28,716 nt of DNA from DATKWS01 sp035529435 (GCA_035529435.1 DATKWS010000104.1:1-28716); one strand, 5' to 3'; positions 1 to 8,193 are shown, counted from the first letter of the stretch. A program made the numbers and translations. Notes: a model not told the origin generated them from the sequence alone.

Positions 1-286
1 CCGGTACGATCTGCATGAGCACGGCATCGATCGTCGGGTTGGATCCCCTCGTGCGCACCGGTTGGACGATCGTCCATTCCTCCCCGTCACGCTCCATGAC
101 GATCCGTTCCTTCACGGGATTTATCAGAATGATTTTCTCGATGTCTTCACGGCCGTAGGGGAGTACGTTTTTCGATTCGCCGATCCGCTGCAGGTTCGTC
201 TCCCGCCTGGGTTCCTCGACGAGGAAGAAATAGGCGGCGACGATACCGAACACGATGATGAGAATCCATGTCGATCGGAACTTCAT
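1..286 (-). CDS. DUF4340 domain protein, N-terminal part (cut by window edge)
   Basis: The first 95 codons of a minus-strand gene are present; the rest lies beyond position 1. The protein begins with a short basic stretch and one membrane segment (about residues 7-22, WILIIVFGIVAAYFFL), then a soluble part with a repeat-like pattern (IEKIILINP, ...DGEEWTIVQPV) typical of DUF4340 proteins. These commonly follow GldG-type ABC genes. The ATG is preceded by GAAAGGA at a normal distance and lies 13 bases after the GldG-like stop, so it is the last visible gene of the ABC operon. The protein is probably anchored in the inner membrane with its bulk outside. Its biochemical role is unknown. The family call rests on the short N-terminus plus the context. 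Confidence 0.75.
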   Translation of the reverse strand, partial: MKFRSTWILIIVFGIVAAYFFLVEEPRRETNLQRIGESKNVLPYGREDIEKIILINPVKERIVMERDGEEWTIVQPVRTRGSNPTIDAVLMQIVP

Positions 287-299
287 TCCAATCCTTTCG

Positions 300-1859
300 T
301 CATGAGGTCCGCCGCTTGAGGATGTTTACCGACAGGCCGATTACCAGCGCGAGCGCCGGTATCCCGATGACCGGCAGCCAGAAGACGACACGCCCCTGGC
401 GTTCGGAGATGACCACCGGTTGGGTGAGGGTGTCACGGGGACGGATCGCGATCAGGTCCTCCTGCTCGGCGAGCCACTGGATCGTGTTGAGAATGAGATC
501 CTTGTTTCCCGACAGGTTGAGGTTGCCGTTCGATGCGAAGTCGCTATCCCCGAAGACCACGATGCGGCTCGCGGTTTCCGTTCCCGGGGTTCGCGAACCG
601 TCCATGCCGCCCGTCGCCCGCCTGGTCGAAACGGCCGCGATGTGCAGGGGACCGGCGACGTCAGAATCCGCCTCGTACTGTGACTGGCCCTCGAGAAGTT
701 TCTTGATGTTCGTTTCCGCGTATGCCTGCGGGGCGGTCGTCGCGAGAGCCTTCACCGTCACGCCCTCCGGTGGGCTCTCCGCAATGGTGATCGACCTGGC
801 CTCGGGAAAGTAGGTCGCATGCCGGAATCCATTCGTTATCGCATGCGTGCCGTACAGGTTGACGATGGGGGTGAGGTAGTTGCCGGCGAGAAGCCTGCCG
901 AAACGGTCCACGATGATATCGTCCCCCGCCGAAATCCCGTAAGCTCCGATGATCCCGCCGAGGAGCGGCAGCTCGATGCGCGGATCGAGAAGGAAAAGCG
1001 CGTCGCCGCCGCCTTCGAGATATTCGGAGATCGTTCCCCGCTCGGTGGAAACGATATCCGTCTCGGGTCCGGCGAATACGAGTATCTCGCAGTCTTCGGG
1101 GATATGTTCGACGCGCATCGTGAGGAGATTCCGGGCGGCGTAATTTTCCGCTTCGAACGCCGATTTCAGCTCGCTGAGCCCGGCCGGCTCGGTATCCTCG
1201 AGGCTCTTCTCGCCGTGTCCCGTGACGAAGTAGATGACCTTTTTCACCTCGCGGGTCACCCGCAGGATGGCGTTGGTGATCTCCGGCTCGGTCGACCCGG
1301 TTATCTTCTCCTCCCTGCCGCCGCTCTCGACGACGATCGTTCCGTAGCTCCCTATCTCGTACCGGTGCGCGGTCACCGGGTCCTTGTCGGGATCTATGAA
1401 GCGGTACCGGACGGAAGGAGTTATTCGTGCGTACTCCTTGAGCAGATCCTCCGCGGCGAGCTTCGCCGGCGACGTCGACTTGAAGAAGCATGTCAGGGTG
1501 ATATCCGTCTCGAGGCTTTCGAGGATGCGTGTGCTCTGGGAGGCGAGCGAGTATCGCTTGTTCGCCGTCGTGTCGATCGTTGCGCCGTGACGCGTTATGA
1601 TCGTCTGCAGAAAGATCAGAATGGCGGTGACGAAGAGGATCGATATGCCGGCATGAATACCGAAACGGGCGCTTCGCCGCAGCCCTTCCGTCTTCGCCTC
1701 ACGGTAACTCAACGTGATCGATAGCGCCGAGAGGATCAGGCCGGCGATAAGAGGGAGAACGGCCGTCACGCCGCTGGTGTAGAGGATGCCGTAGATGACG
1801 CCGCCGACGAGGATCAGCGCGAGCCCGAGCGGTCCCAGAATCGATTTGAATCCTCTCAT
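300..1859 (-). CDS. GldG-type ABC transporter auxiliary protein
   Basis: This 519-residue protein has three or four hydrophobic segments in the first 100 residues (LGLALILVGGVIYGILY, VLPLIAGLILSALSI, ISILFVTAILIFL), a large extracytoplasmic domain and a C-terminal membrane segment (VVFWLPVIGIPALALVIGL). Motifs typical of the GldG/ABC_transp_aux family are visible: VIYFVTGHGEK near the middle, ALFLLDPR, and VVFGDSDFASN before the last helix. The start used is the ATG at 1859, one base after the permease stop; a longer frame upstream would lie inside the permease gene. In Bacteroidetes GldA-F-G is linked to gliding and secretion, but homologues occur in many non-gliding bacteria, so the substrate cannot be named. 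It is expected to act with the permease and ATPase encoded just upstream. Confidence 0.85.
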   Translation of the reverse strand: MRGFKSILGPLGLALILVGGVIYGILYTSGVTAVLPLIAGLILSALSITLSYREAKTEGLRRSARFGIHAGISILFVTAILIFLQTIITRHGATIDTTANKRYSLASQSTRILESLETDITLTCFFKSTSPAKLAAEDLLKEYARITPSVRYRFIDPDKDPVTAHRYEIGSYGTIVVESGGREEKITGSTEPEITNAILRVTREVKKVIYFVTGHGEKSLEDTEPAGLSELKSAFEAENYAARNLLTMRVEHIPEDCEILVFAGPETDIVSTERGTISEYLEGGGDALFLLDPRIELPLLGGIIGAYGISAGDDIIVDRFGRLLAGNYLTPIVNLYGTHAITNGFRHATYFPEARSITIAESPPEGVTVKALATTAPQAYAETNIKKLLEGQSQYEADSDVAGPLHIAAVSTRRATGGMDGSRTPGTETASRIVVFGDSDFASNGNLNLSGNKDLILNTIQWLAEQEDLIAIRPRDTLTQPVVISERQGRVVFWLPVIGIPALALVIGLSVNILKRRTS

Positions 1860-1860
1860 C

Positions 1861-2631
1861 TCAGCCCCTCCACCGCGTCGATTCGAGTGATTTGACCGTG
1901 AGGAACAGGAAGAAGGCTGTGAGGAACAGGTAGTACGTGATATCCCGCACGTCGATGATACCCTTCGAGAATGAATCGAAATGGAGCAGCAGGGAGAACT
2001 GGGACAGGACCCTCGCAAAGGTGGTTCCGACGAACGGTGCGGCCCAGCCGATGACGAGAAAGAAGAGCGAGACGCCGAACGTGGCCACACCGGCCACGAG
2101 TTGGCTGCTCGTCAGGGAGGAGAAGAAGGTCCCCATGGCGATGAAGGTGCACCCGAGCAGCAGGAGGCCGAGATAGCCGCTGAGCACCGGTCCCGGCTCG
2201 GGATCGGCGAAGACCGCGAGGAGCACCGGATAGATGGCCGTGCCGGCCAGCATGACGATGTAGGTGGTCAGCGCTGCGCCGAACTTGCCTATGACGACCG
2301 ATGCATCATTGACGGGGTAGGTGAGGAGCAGCTCGAATGTGCCCTGCCTCCGTTCCTCGGCGAGCAGCCGCATCGTGAGGAGTGGAAGGACCAGCAGGAG
2401 AATGATGCTGGTGTTGTTGAGCAGCGGACGCATGACCCCCTCGATGAGGTTGAGGCCGTCCGGATAGTACTGGTTCTTGGCCGCCTCGTATGAAAGGAAG
2501 TTGTAAAATTTGAAGATGCTGTGGAAGAAGTATCCGGATAGAAAGAGAAAGATCGCGATAATCACATATGCGGTGATCGATTGAAAGTAATACTTCAACT
2601 CTTTGATGTATATTACTATCGCTTTATACAA
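1861..2631 (-). CDS. ABC-2 type transporter permease (GldF-like)
   Basis: This 256-residue, six-helix membrane protein has the layout of the ABC-2/GldF family. The N-terminus is a short cytoplasmic stretch (YIKELKYYFQS) followed by a first helix, and a conserved RLLAEERRQGTFELLLTYPV segment lies between helices 2 and 3, the usual ABC-2 signature for contact with the ATPase. Initiation appears to be at TTG (2631-2629), directly after the TAA of the ATPase gene, with GAGGAGG upstream in the end of that gene. The first 30 codons are clearly more AT-rich than the neighbouring genes. It forms the membrane channel for the ATPase at 2632-3576 and is probably translationally coupled to it. Confidence 0.88.
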   Translation of the reverse strand: MYKAIVIYIKELKYYFQSITAYVIIAIFLFLSGYFFHSIFKFYNFLSYEAAKNQYYPDGLNLIEGVMRPLLNNTSIILLLVLPLLTMRLLAEERRQGTFELLLTYPVNDASVVIGKFGAALTTYIVMLAGTAIYPVLLAVFADPEPGPVLSGYLGLLLLGCTFIAMGTFFSSLTSSQLVAGVATFGVSLFFLVIGWAAPFVGTTFARVLSQFSLLLHFDSFSKGIIDVRDITYYLFLTAFFLFLTVKSLESTRWRG

Positions 2632-3576
2632 TTACACTTCCTCCTCAGTGACCAGCTGTAGGAAGATGTCCTCGAGCGACAACTCCTGCCCGTATATCTC
2701 GAGAATCGGCAGCTTCTCCTCGACGAGCCGCGTGATGATGTCGTGACGAAGGTCCCTGTCGGTGGCCGACTCGACGAAGAATGTCTTGACCGGACCTTCG
2801 CCGGGGGCTTCCCTGACCATCAGGACGCCGTCGAGTCCGCGTATCACCGCATAGGCCCGTGCGGCGTCATCCGTGTTGCGCATCTTTACGCACGTCACGG
2901 CGGATTGCGTGAGCCGCGAGCGGAGATTTTCGGGGGTGTCGACCGCGACGAGCTGACCACGATTGATGATAATGATGCGCTTGCAGACCTGATTCACCTC
3001 GGGAAGGATGTGGCTGCTCAGTAATACGGTTCGCTCGGTGCCGAGCTCCATGATCAATTGCCTGATATCCCTGATCTGCTGTGGATCGAGTCCCAGTGTG
3101 GGTTCGTCGAGGATCAGGAGCTCGGGCTCGCCCAGTATCGCCTGCGCGATGCCGACGCGCTGCTGAAATCCCTTCGAGAGGGTGCCGATGGTCCGGCGCC
3201 GCACCTCCCCGAGCTTGCACAGCTCGGTAGCCCGGTCGGTCTCTGATTTGATGCGGCCGTTGGAAACCCCCTTCATGCGTGCGACGAAGTTGAGGTATTC
3301 ATCGGCCCGCATATCGGGATAGAGTGGATTTTTCTCGGGCAGGTACCCGATCCGCCGGCGCACCTCCATCTGGTCCTCGAGTATATTGAACCCGCAGACC
3401 TCGGCGAATCCCGAGGTCGGGGGCAGGTAGCAGGTGAGGATCTTCATCGTTGTCGTCTTGCCCGCGCCGTTCGGGCCGAGGAATCCGAGCACCTCGCCCC
3501 GGTCGATGTGGAAGGTGAGATCGCTTATGCCGACCGTGGGGCCGTACTGTTTGGTCAGGTGTTCGACGCGGACCAC
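2632..3576 (-). CDS. ABC transporter ATP-binding protein (GldA-like)
   Basis: A 314-residue ABC ATPase. Walker A GPNGAGKTT is at residues 34-42, the signature reads LSKGFQQR, Walker B is LLILDEPTLGLDP and the switch histidine is in LLSSHILPE. A C-terminal extension of about 90 residues after the nucleotide-binding domain is typical of drug- or gliding-type ABC-2 ATPases. The start chosen is GTG at 3576, because GGAGG (3583-3587 on the complement) is six bases upstream; the open frame extends 47 codons further but that part does not look like protein. It is the first gene of the minus-strand operon and powers the permease that follows without a gap. Confidence 0.92.
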   Translation of the reverse strand: MVRVEHLTKQYGPTVGISDLTFHIDRGEVLGFLGPNGAGKTTTMKILTCYLPPTSGFAEVCGFNILEDQMEVRRRIGYLPEKNPLYPDMRADEYLNFVARMKGVSNGRIKSETDRATELCKLGEVRRRTIGTLSKGFQQRVGIAQAILGEPELLILDEPTLGLDPQQIRDIRQLIMELGTERTVLLSSHILPEVNQVCKRIIIINRGQLVAVDTPENLRSRLTQSAVTCVKMRNTDDAARAYAVIRGLDGVLMVREAPGEGPVKTFFVESATDRDLRHDIITRLVEEKLPILEIYGQELSLEDIFLQLVTEEEV

Positions 3577-3726
3577 CGATCGCCTCCGTGATGATCGTTC
3601 CCCCCGGATCGTCCTCGAGTGTAATGCGGATACCGGGCAAAGAGAATTGTTTTTTTCCCGCCCCGTGCACTGTGCGACAGAATTCCCTTTACCGGGGGGC
3701 CTCGATTTTTCTATCATCTATCCTGA

Positions 3727-3754
3727 AATATACACATCGTTGCGGTATTCGCAA
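3727..3754 (-). promoter_or_regulatory. possible promoter of the ABC operon
   Basis: On the minus strand TTGCGA (3754-3749) and TATATT (3732-3727) are separated by 16 bases, a fair sigma-70 match about 150 bases before the ATPase start. The -35 box overlaps the right arm of an inverted repeat (3740-3754), which could be an operator. This is inferred from motif matching only. Confidence 0.35.
3740..3754. repeat. short inverted repeat TTGCG-N5-CGCAA
   Basis: A perfect 5-base inverted repeat (TTGCG GTATT CGCAA) lies in the 307-base divergent region between the ABC operon and the 3884 gene. It overlaps the proposed -35 box of the ABC operon. It could be a dimeric regulator site, but the arms are short enough for chance. 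Confidence 0.3.
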
Positions 3755-3774
3755 TCGGCTCGTTATGGGATGCC

Positions 3775-3794
3775 GCACCGCGTCTCCGCGGTGC
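3775..3794. repeat. perfect hairpin (8-bp stem, 4-base loop)
   Basis: GCACCGCG and CGCGGTGC flank the loop TCTC. It lies in the divergent intergenic region 3577-3883. No T-run follows on either strand, so it is not a standard intrinsic terminator. If transcription of the plus-strand gene begins upstream, it would form a stable 5'-leader hairpin. Its function is unknown. Confidence 0.45.
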
Positions 3795-3883
3795 TCCGCC
3801 GCGTGGGCGGGACGGTGTAACAAATCGCGAATCGTTTGCGTATGGAATGATGGTGTAGCACCTATCTCGATACAGGAAGGAAG

Positions 3884-4363
3884 ATGATGCGGAACGTTAT
3901 TATCGTGGTTACGGCGCTGCTCGTTGTAGCGTCGACGTCCGTCGACGCCGCCGACACGGGCGATGTCATTTACTCGGTCCTGTTTCCCGGTTGGGGGCAG
4001 ATCAGGGCGGGGCGTTACGGAAGGGGCGCACTGCTCGTGAGCGCCGAGATCATCACGCTTACGGGACTCATGATGGCGGATATTCAGTACGACCGCGCGG
4101 TCGAGCAGTACGACCGCGCGCGTGCGTTTTACCTGAACGCGCGGTATATCGGTGATGCCCACTACTACTTCGACACGATGAACGAGAAATGGGACGATGC
4201 GGAGAACCTCCACACGTACCGCACCATCCTGCTCGGGACGGCGATCGGCGTCTGGGCGGCGGGAGTGGCCGACATGATGTGGGGGGGAGGCGGCGATGGA
4301 CCGCCGCTGTCGCTCGATGTCTCGAATGGCGGTTTTATCGTATCAAAGACATTTTCTTTCTAG
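3884..4363 (+). CDS. DUF5683-like small envelope protein
   Basis: This 159-residue protein has a cleavable-looking signal peptide (MMRNVIIVVTALLVVASTSVDA, probable cut after residue 22). The segment LFPGWGQIRAGRYGRGALL (about 32-50) matches the motif of DUF5683 and related 'PGxGQ' membrane proteins, followed by a helix (IITLTGLMMADI) and a second hydrophobic segment (TILLGTAIGVWAAGVADMM). AGGAAGG (3874-3880) precedes two adjacent ATGs; the one at 3887 has slightly better spacing. The family is usually of unknown function and associated with the envelope. It is followed after 15 bases by the lipoprotein gene at 4379, so the two are probably co-transcribed. Confidence 0.75.
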   Translation: MMRNVIIVVTALLVVASTSVDAADTGDVIYSVLFPGWGQIRAGRYGRGALLVSAEIITLTGLMMADIQYDRAVEQYDRARAFYLNARYIGDAHYYFDTMNEKWDDAENLHTYRTILLGTAIGVWAAGVADMMWGGGGDGPPLSLDVSNGGFIVSKTFSF

Positions 4364-4378
4364 ATCGGGGGATGATAT

Positions 4379-4771
4379 ATGATCCGCGCAATGATATGTG
4401 TCGTGGCGATCGCACTGGTTTGTTTTGTTTCGTGCGGCAAGGACCATGAGGGACTGCCGACGGGCTTCGATTACGATCCGCCGCCCACACCGTCCGATTT
4501 TCAAGCGACGGCGGGTGTCGAGCAGGCTCATCTCTCCTGGAGCTATCCGGCCGAGAGCCTCCCCACATTGCTGGAGTTCAGGGTCTATTATTACTACTCG
4601 ATCTACGATATGGTCGAGCTCGTCGGCACAACGACCGAAACGGAATTCACCGATACGCAGCTCATCGGGAACGTTGAATACTGCTACCGCGTCTCCGCCG
4701 TCGATACGAGCGATTTCGAGGGATGGCGCACGGCGGTGCAGTGCGTCACCGTGCTGAGCGGCTTTCGGTGA
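4379..4771 (+). CDS. lipoprotein with one fibronectin type III domain
   Basis: This 130-residue protein has a lipoprotein signal: a hydrophobic stretch ending CFVSC with the acylated cysteine at residue 19. After a proline-rich linker (YDPPPTPSDF) residues about 37-127 form a single FnIII-like domain: PSDFQATAGVEQAHLSWSYP, a central FRVYYY strand, TEFTDTQLIGNVEYCYRVSAVD and the closing strand. Such domains mediate protein or glycan contacts at the cell surface; the ligand cannot be read from the sequence. GGGGGATGA lies just before the ATG. It is probably in an operon with the DUF5683-like gene. Confidence 0.78.
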   Translation: MIRAMICVVAIALVCFVSCGKDHEGLPTGFDYDPPPTPSDFQATAGVEQAHLSWSYPAESLPTLLEFRVYYYYSIYDMVELVGTTTETEFTDTQLIGNVEYCYRVSAVDTSDFEGWRTAVQCVTVLSGFR

Positions 4772-4869
4772 GCAGGTCGATCTTCCCCGCCGGCATTCCT
4801 GTTCGATAGATCCGACGGGTCGGATATGGCACGGAATGTGCACTTCGGCTTCCCCGGAGTGATACAAGT

Positions 4870-5424
4870 ATGTCCAGAACCGGATCGTCGAATGATATGC
4901 AATCGAGAGTAGACGTTGGCGATATCCAGCTTTCGTTGAAGAAGAGCATACGCTACCGGGTCCTGCTCGAGGGTGTCAGAAACGAAGTGGAGACGCCCGC
5001 GTCGTTTGCCCTGAAATTTTCTCTGCTCGCGTCCCTCCCCGTCACCAAGGTCAAACATATGATGAAGTCTCTTCCCGCATCCGTGTGGCTGGGAAAGCGC
5101 AAGAACCAGGCGCTGAGTCTTCTCAATCTGATCGAGGAGGCCGGCGGTACCGGCAGGGTCATCGAGGAGGAGTATGCCCCCGATATGGAACGGGTGGCGG
5201 GGGACGGCGCGGTCAAGGGACATGCGTGCCCGCAGTGCGGTTTTCCCCTGAAAAAGGAAGATCTGTTCTGCAATTTCTGCATGACGCCGATCGATGAGGA
5301 GAGGCGTCAATCGCTCCGCATCACCGTTCCGCGCGGCCGGGGCGCGAACACCGCATACCGGTACCTCTTCTTTATACTGCTCGGAGCGGTCGCCATCATT
5401 CTCGCCCTTGCCTTCAGGGGCTGA
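4870..5424 (+). CDS. membrane-anchored zinc-ribbon protein with possible L7/L12-like domain
   Basis: A 184-residue protein in three parts. Residues about 27-99 (VLLEGVRNEV ... VTKVKHMMKSLPASV ... ALSLLNLIEEAGGTGRVIEE) show the order of the ribosomal L7/L12 C-terminal fold: a strand, a helix ending in a 'K..L...P' turn, then a helix running into a 'EEAGGTGRV' strand; this resemblance is by eye. Cys120, Cys123, Cys134 and Cys137 form a CxxC-x10-CxxC zinc ribbon. Residues 164-182 form one C-terminal transmembrane helix, so it is a tail-anchored type with the domains in the cytoplasm. No enzyme motif is seen. The 98 bases before it hold a short palindrome (ATCCGAC-GG-GTCGGAT, about 4809-4824). 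It ends 41 bases from the convergent DUF72 gene. Confidence 0.72.
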   Translation: MSRTGSSNDMQSRVDVGDIQLSLKKSIRYRVLLEGVRNEVETPASFALKFSLLASLPVTKVKHMMKSLPASVWLGKRKNQALSLLNLIEEAGGTGRVIEEEYAPDMERVAGDGAVKGHACPQCGFPLKKEDLFCNFCMTPIDEERRQSLRITVPRGRGANTAYRYLFFILLGAVAIILALAFRG

Positions 5425-5465
5425 CGCTTTTCCCGCCCGCAATCAATCGCCCCGCGTGCCGGTCC

Positions 5466-6359
5466 TCACAGCAATCTGCCCTGACCGGGCCCGGGCGCCG
5501 CAATGTTCTCCAGCACGGGGTAGGACGCGACGAGTTCGGGCATGATCGCGACCGTACGGCGCTCAAGCTTCGATTTGAGCTGGAATGCATTGACGAGGGC
5601 CTGACCCTGGAAATGATTGTTCGTGATGATGAAGAGGTTCCGCACCGAGCCGAGGATTTGCAGTGCCCGCCTGTGCCATTCATCGAGCTCGCGCTCGCTG
5701 TAGAGGTAATCGTACCGTTCGTCGCGTCCGGCCTTTTCATTGAACCAGTTGTTCCGGTTTCGCCCGTGCAGCCGGATGTACGCGAGTTCCCCGTCGGTGA
5801 CGTATCCGGTCGGCGGCAGGGAATTGCCGATGAGGGGCTGGTCGATATTGCAGAATGCGAGGTGACGGTCACCGAGGAGCTTCAGCGTATCGGGGTTGTT
5901 CCAGGAACCGTGCCGCAGTTCCACGGCGGCGGGAATGTCGCGGAACCACGTCCCGAGACGTGATAGGTACCGGCGGTTTTCGGGCACGTCCCTGAACGAC
6001 CAGGGGAACTGGAGGAGAAACGCACCGACGAGTCCCGTCTCGATCAGCGGATCGAACGTGTGTATGAAATGAGCCACGGCGGCTTCATCGACGTTCCGTT
6101 CATGCGTGATTTTCTGCCAGACTTTGACGGAGAAGGTGAAATCGGCGATCGTGGCGAGCCGCCGCTTCCAGCTCTCGATGAGGCGATCCGGGGGGATGCG
6201 GTAAAACGAGCTGTTCAGTTCGATGCAGTTGAAATGACCGGCGATCGTGCGGAGTTGATCTATTCCCGTGCCCCTCGGATAGACCGGACCGATCCAGTCG
6301 CGGTACGACCATCCGGCCGGTCCGATCCGGAGTGTGTGAGTGTCTGCTCCCGTTGCCAT
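5466..6359 (-). CDS. DUF72 family protein (YecE-like)
   Basis: This 297-residue protein has the usual DUF72 TIM-barrel pattern: IGPAGWSYRDWIGPVYP at the N-terminus, then FNCIELNSSFYRIP, FTFSVKVWQKITH, LGAFLLQFPWSFR, VELRHGSWN, the YIRLHGRN motif near residue 200, and VRNLFIITNNHFQGQALVNAFQLK near the end. The family is widespread but has no established function; proposals include a role in DNA or nucleotide metabolism. The ATG at 6359 has a GGGGAGGA-type ribosome site upstream. The gene is alone on this strand, tail to tail with the zinc-ribbon gene and divergent from the GT39 gene. Confidence 0.9.
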   Translation of the reverse strand: MATGADTHTLRIGPAGWSYRDWIGPVYPRGTGIDQLRTIAGHFNCIELNSSFYRIPPDRLIESWKRRLATIADFTFSVKVWQKITHERNVDEAAVAHFIHTFDPLIETGLVGAFLLQFPWSFRDVPENRRYLSRLGTWFRDIPAAVELRHGSWNNPDTLKLLGDRHLAFCNIDQPLIGNSLPPTGYVTDGELAYIRLHGRNRNNWFNEKAGRDERYDYLYSERELDEWHRRALQILGSVRNLFIITNNHFQGQALVNAFQLKSKLERRTVAIMPELVASYPVLENIAAPGPGQGRLL

Positions 6360-6468
6360 GCGCGTGCCATCCTCCCCGGAGAGCGTACCGCACCGGGATG
6401 AATGTGGACAACCTTTTCTCGTTGTCTCGGCGCGCGCCTGCGACGCCAGAGCACCGGGCTTTTTTCAG

Positions 6469-6497
6469 TTGGAAATCGAGTCTTGTTACGGTATAAA
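6469..6497 (+). promoter_or_regulatory. promoter of the GT39 gene
   Basis: TTGGAA (6469-6474) and TATAAA (6492-6497) are spaced by 17 bases. Transcription would start about at 6503-6505, that is at or just before the ATG at 6505, which predicts a leaderless or nearly leaderless mRNA. The match is good but unproved. Confidence 0.5.
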
Positions 6498-6504
6498 CGG
6501 AGCT

Positions 6505-8028
6505 ATGGATCAGCGAATCGGCAACCGGCGGGAGCGGTGGATTCTCCTGGCGATCCTCGCCCTGGCCTTGTTTGCGCGCTTTTTCCGGCTGGGACACCAA
6601 TCGCTCTGGACGGACGAGATGCTCTCGATCGGGGCGTACACGGTCCCTCCCGGCATAGCGTTTTGGAAGAAGTTGCTGTGGGATGTGCACGGTCCGCTCT
6701 ACTCGTTGCTACTTCATTTCTGGAGTACCGTCTCCTCCTCGGAGGCGTGGCTCAGGACTCCCAGTGCACTGGCCGGCGTACTCTCGGTCTATCTCGTATA
6801 CCGGTGGCTCGTTTCGCTGGGGCGGCGTGATTGCGCCCTCATCGGCGCCCTCTTTTTCGCGCTCAGCCCGTTCAACCTCTACTATTCACAGGAGCTGAGG
6901 TTCTACGCGCAGCTCACCCTTTGTCTGATTGTCTCGCTGATCGTCTTTCAGCGCTATCTGACGAGGCCGACCTGCGCCAACGGCGTCCTCCTTGGCGTGT
7001 CGCTCGCCGTGACCTGTCTCTCCCATTTCTCGGGCGGTTTTCTCTGTATCGGGCTGTTCGTATACCTCGTCATTACCCGGAAGGCGCGGGGCGCGCACCT
7101 CCGGGCCGGCCTGCTTGCGGCGGTTATACTTCTTGCCGTGATATCACCGTGGATCTATCGCGAGTTCAGGTTCTTGCAGGGAATACGCGTCGTCGATGTA
7201 TCGACGATTCCCGTCGAGGAACGGTACCGGGGCGAGCTGACGCTCAGCGCGTGGTCGTACCCGTATGCCTTCTACGCCTTCTCCGTCGGGTACTCGTTCG
7301 GACCGACACTCCGTGAGCTGCACCGTGTGGAATCGGTGCCGGCCCTTCTCGAGACCCACGGCCTCGAAATGGTAATCGTCGGTTGCCTGTTCGGCGTGCT
7401 GACGATTCTGGGGCTCATCAGGGCGGCCCGTACGGGAGTCCTTGCGCTCTTTCTCTCCATAGCCCTGACAACCATCCTGTCAGTGTCGGCCCTGATCAAG
7501 TTCAATATCAAGATCTTCAACGCCCGCTACCTGATAAGTGCATTTCCCGTTTTCATCGCGCTCCTCGCGTACGGGGTACCGGCGCGGGGGTGGCGCAGGT
7601 ACTCCGCCGTCATCGCCGTGTGCGCCGTGATGGCGTTCGCCGGTTGGAACTACCATCTCGTCGATGCCTATGCGCGTGACGACGTCAGGGGGGCGGTACG
7701 CCTCATCGATGATCGCGAGGTCGCCGGCGATCTGATAATCGCTCCGAGCGTCGTCCATACCGTGCGTTATTACTACGGCGGGCCCAACGAGGTGACGGTA
7801 CTCTTCCCGCGCGATCTCGGCGCCGCTGAACTCCAGCGCCGCATCGAGCGGCAGATGCAGGAACACGGGAGGGTGTGGTACGTGCGCTGCCGCCACTGGG
7901 ACACAGATCCGGACGATCTGCTCGTTACGGCCTATTCCGCCGAGGCGGAAGCGGTGGAATCGTGGAGCCTCCCCGGTGTGATCGTGTATTTGTTCCACCA
8001 TACACCGCACTTGCCCAACCGGGAATAG
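6505..8028 (+). CDS. GT39/ArnT-like membrane glycosyltransferase
   Basis: This 507-residue, roughly ten-helix membrane protein resembles the PMT/ArnT (GT-C fold) glycosyltransferases. The first helix is followed by RLGHQSLWTDEMLS, whose Asp37-Glu38 pair is the usual catalytic acidic site in the first periplasmic loop. FALSPFNLYYSQELRFYAQL (about 118-136) is the second common motif. The C-terminal 100 residues are soluble and periplasmic. It would transfer a sugar from a polyprenyl-phosphate donor to a lipid or protein acceptor outside the membrane; donor and acceptor are unknown. The start at 6505 is preferred because protein-like sequence begins here; CGGAG is only two bases before the ATG. 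Context suggests envelope glycan work together with the LPS genes downstream. Confidence 0.82.
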   Translation: MDQRIGNRRERWILLAILALALFARFFRLGHQSLWTDEMLSIGAYTVPPGIAFWKKLLWDVHGPLYSLLLHFWSTVSSSEAWLRTPSALAGVLSVYLVYRWLVSLGRRDCALIGALFFALSPFNLYYSQELRFYAQLTLCLIVSLIVFQRYLTRPTCANGVLLGVSLAVTCLSHFSGGFLCIGLFVYLVITRKARGAHLRAGLLAAVILLAVISPWIYREFRFLQGIRVVDVSTIPVEERYRGELTLSAWSYPYAFYAFSVGYSFGPTLRELHRVESVPALLETHGLEMVIVGCLFGVLTILGLIRAARTGVLALFLSIALTTILSVSALIKFNIKIFNARYLISAFPVFIALLAYGVPARGWRRYSAVIAVCAVMAFAGWNYHLVDAYARDDVRGAVRLIDDREVAGDLIIAPSVVHTVRYYYGGPNEVTVLFPRDLGAAELQRRIERQMQEHGRVWYVRCRHWDTDPDDLLVTAYSAEAEAVESWSLPGVIVYLFHHTPHLPNRE

Positions 8029-8032
8029 GTGA

Positions 8033-8062
8033 CAAAGTTTTATCTTTAACATCGCAACTTTG
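8033..8062. repeat. inverted repeat after the GT39 gene
   Basis: CAAAGTT (8033-8039) and AACTTTG (8056-8062) form a perfect 7-base inverted repeat (8 with the flanking A/T) with 16 bases between, directly after the GT39 stop. No T-run follows, so it is at best a weak termination or mRNA-stability hairpin. The stretch 8030-8200 is much more AT-rich than anything else in the first 25 kb. Confidence 0.3.
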
Positions 8063-8165
8063 TGCCCGGTGCGAACATTATATACACCTTGCATCCCATT
8101 TATTATTTAAAATCAACACGTTATAATACAGAATTCCGCCATATGCGGAAGATTTCCATTCAAAG

Positions 8166-8193
8166 TTGACAGAAATGGTACATATGCTATAAT
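8166..8193 (+). promoter_or_regulatory. near-consensus sigma-70 promoter
   Basis: TTGACA (8166-8171) and TATAAT (8188-8193) are both perfect and spaced by 16 bases, and TGC just before the -10 box makes it an extended -10. This is the best promoter in the window. A second TATAAT (8122-8127) upstream has only a weak -35. The small inverted repeat TTCCGC-N5-GCGGAA (8134-8150) just upstream could be an operator. It drives the 42-codon ORF at 8252 and the lipoprotein at 8377. Confidence 0.82.

Noticed and set aside
661..1491. 276-codon minus-strand frame inside the GldG-like gene
   Set aside because: It is an alternate frame of a gene with recognisable motifs and is Arg-rich and low in hydrophobic structure.
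5425..5465. Bidirectional terminator between the convergent genes
   Set aside because: No hairpin is visible in the 41 bases.
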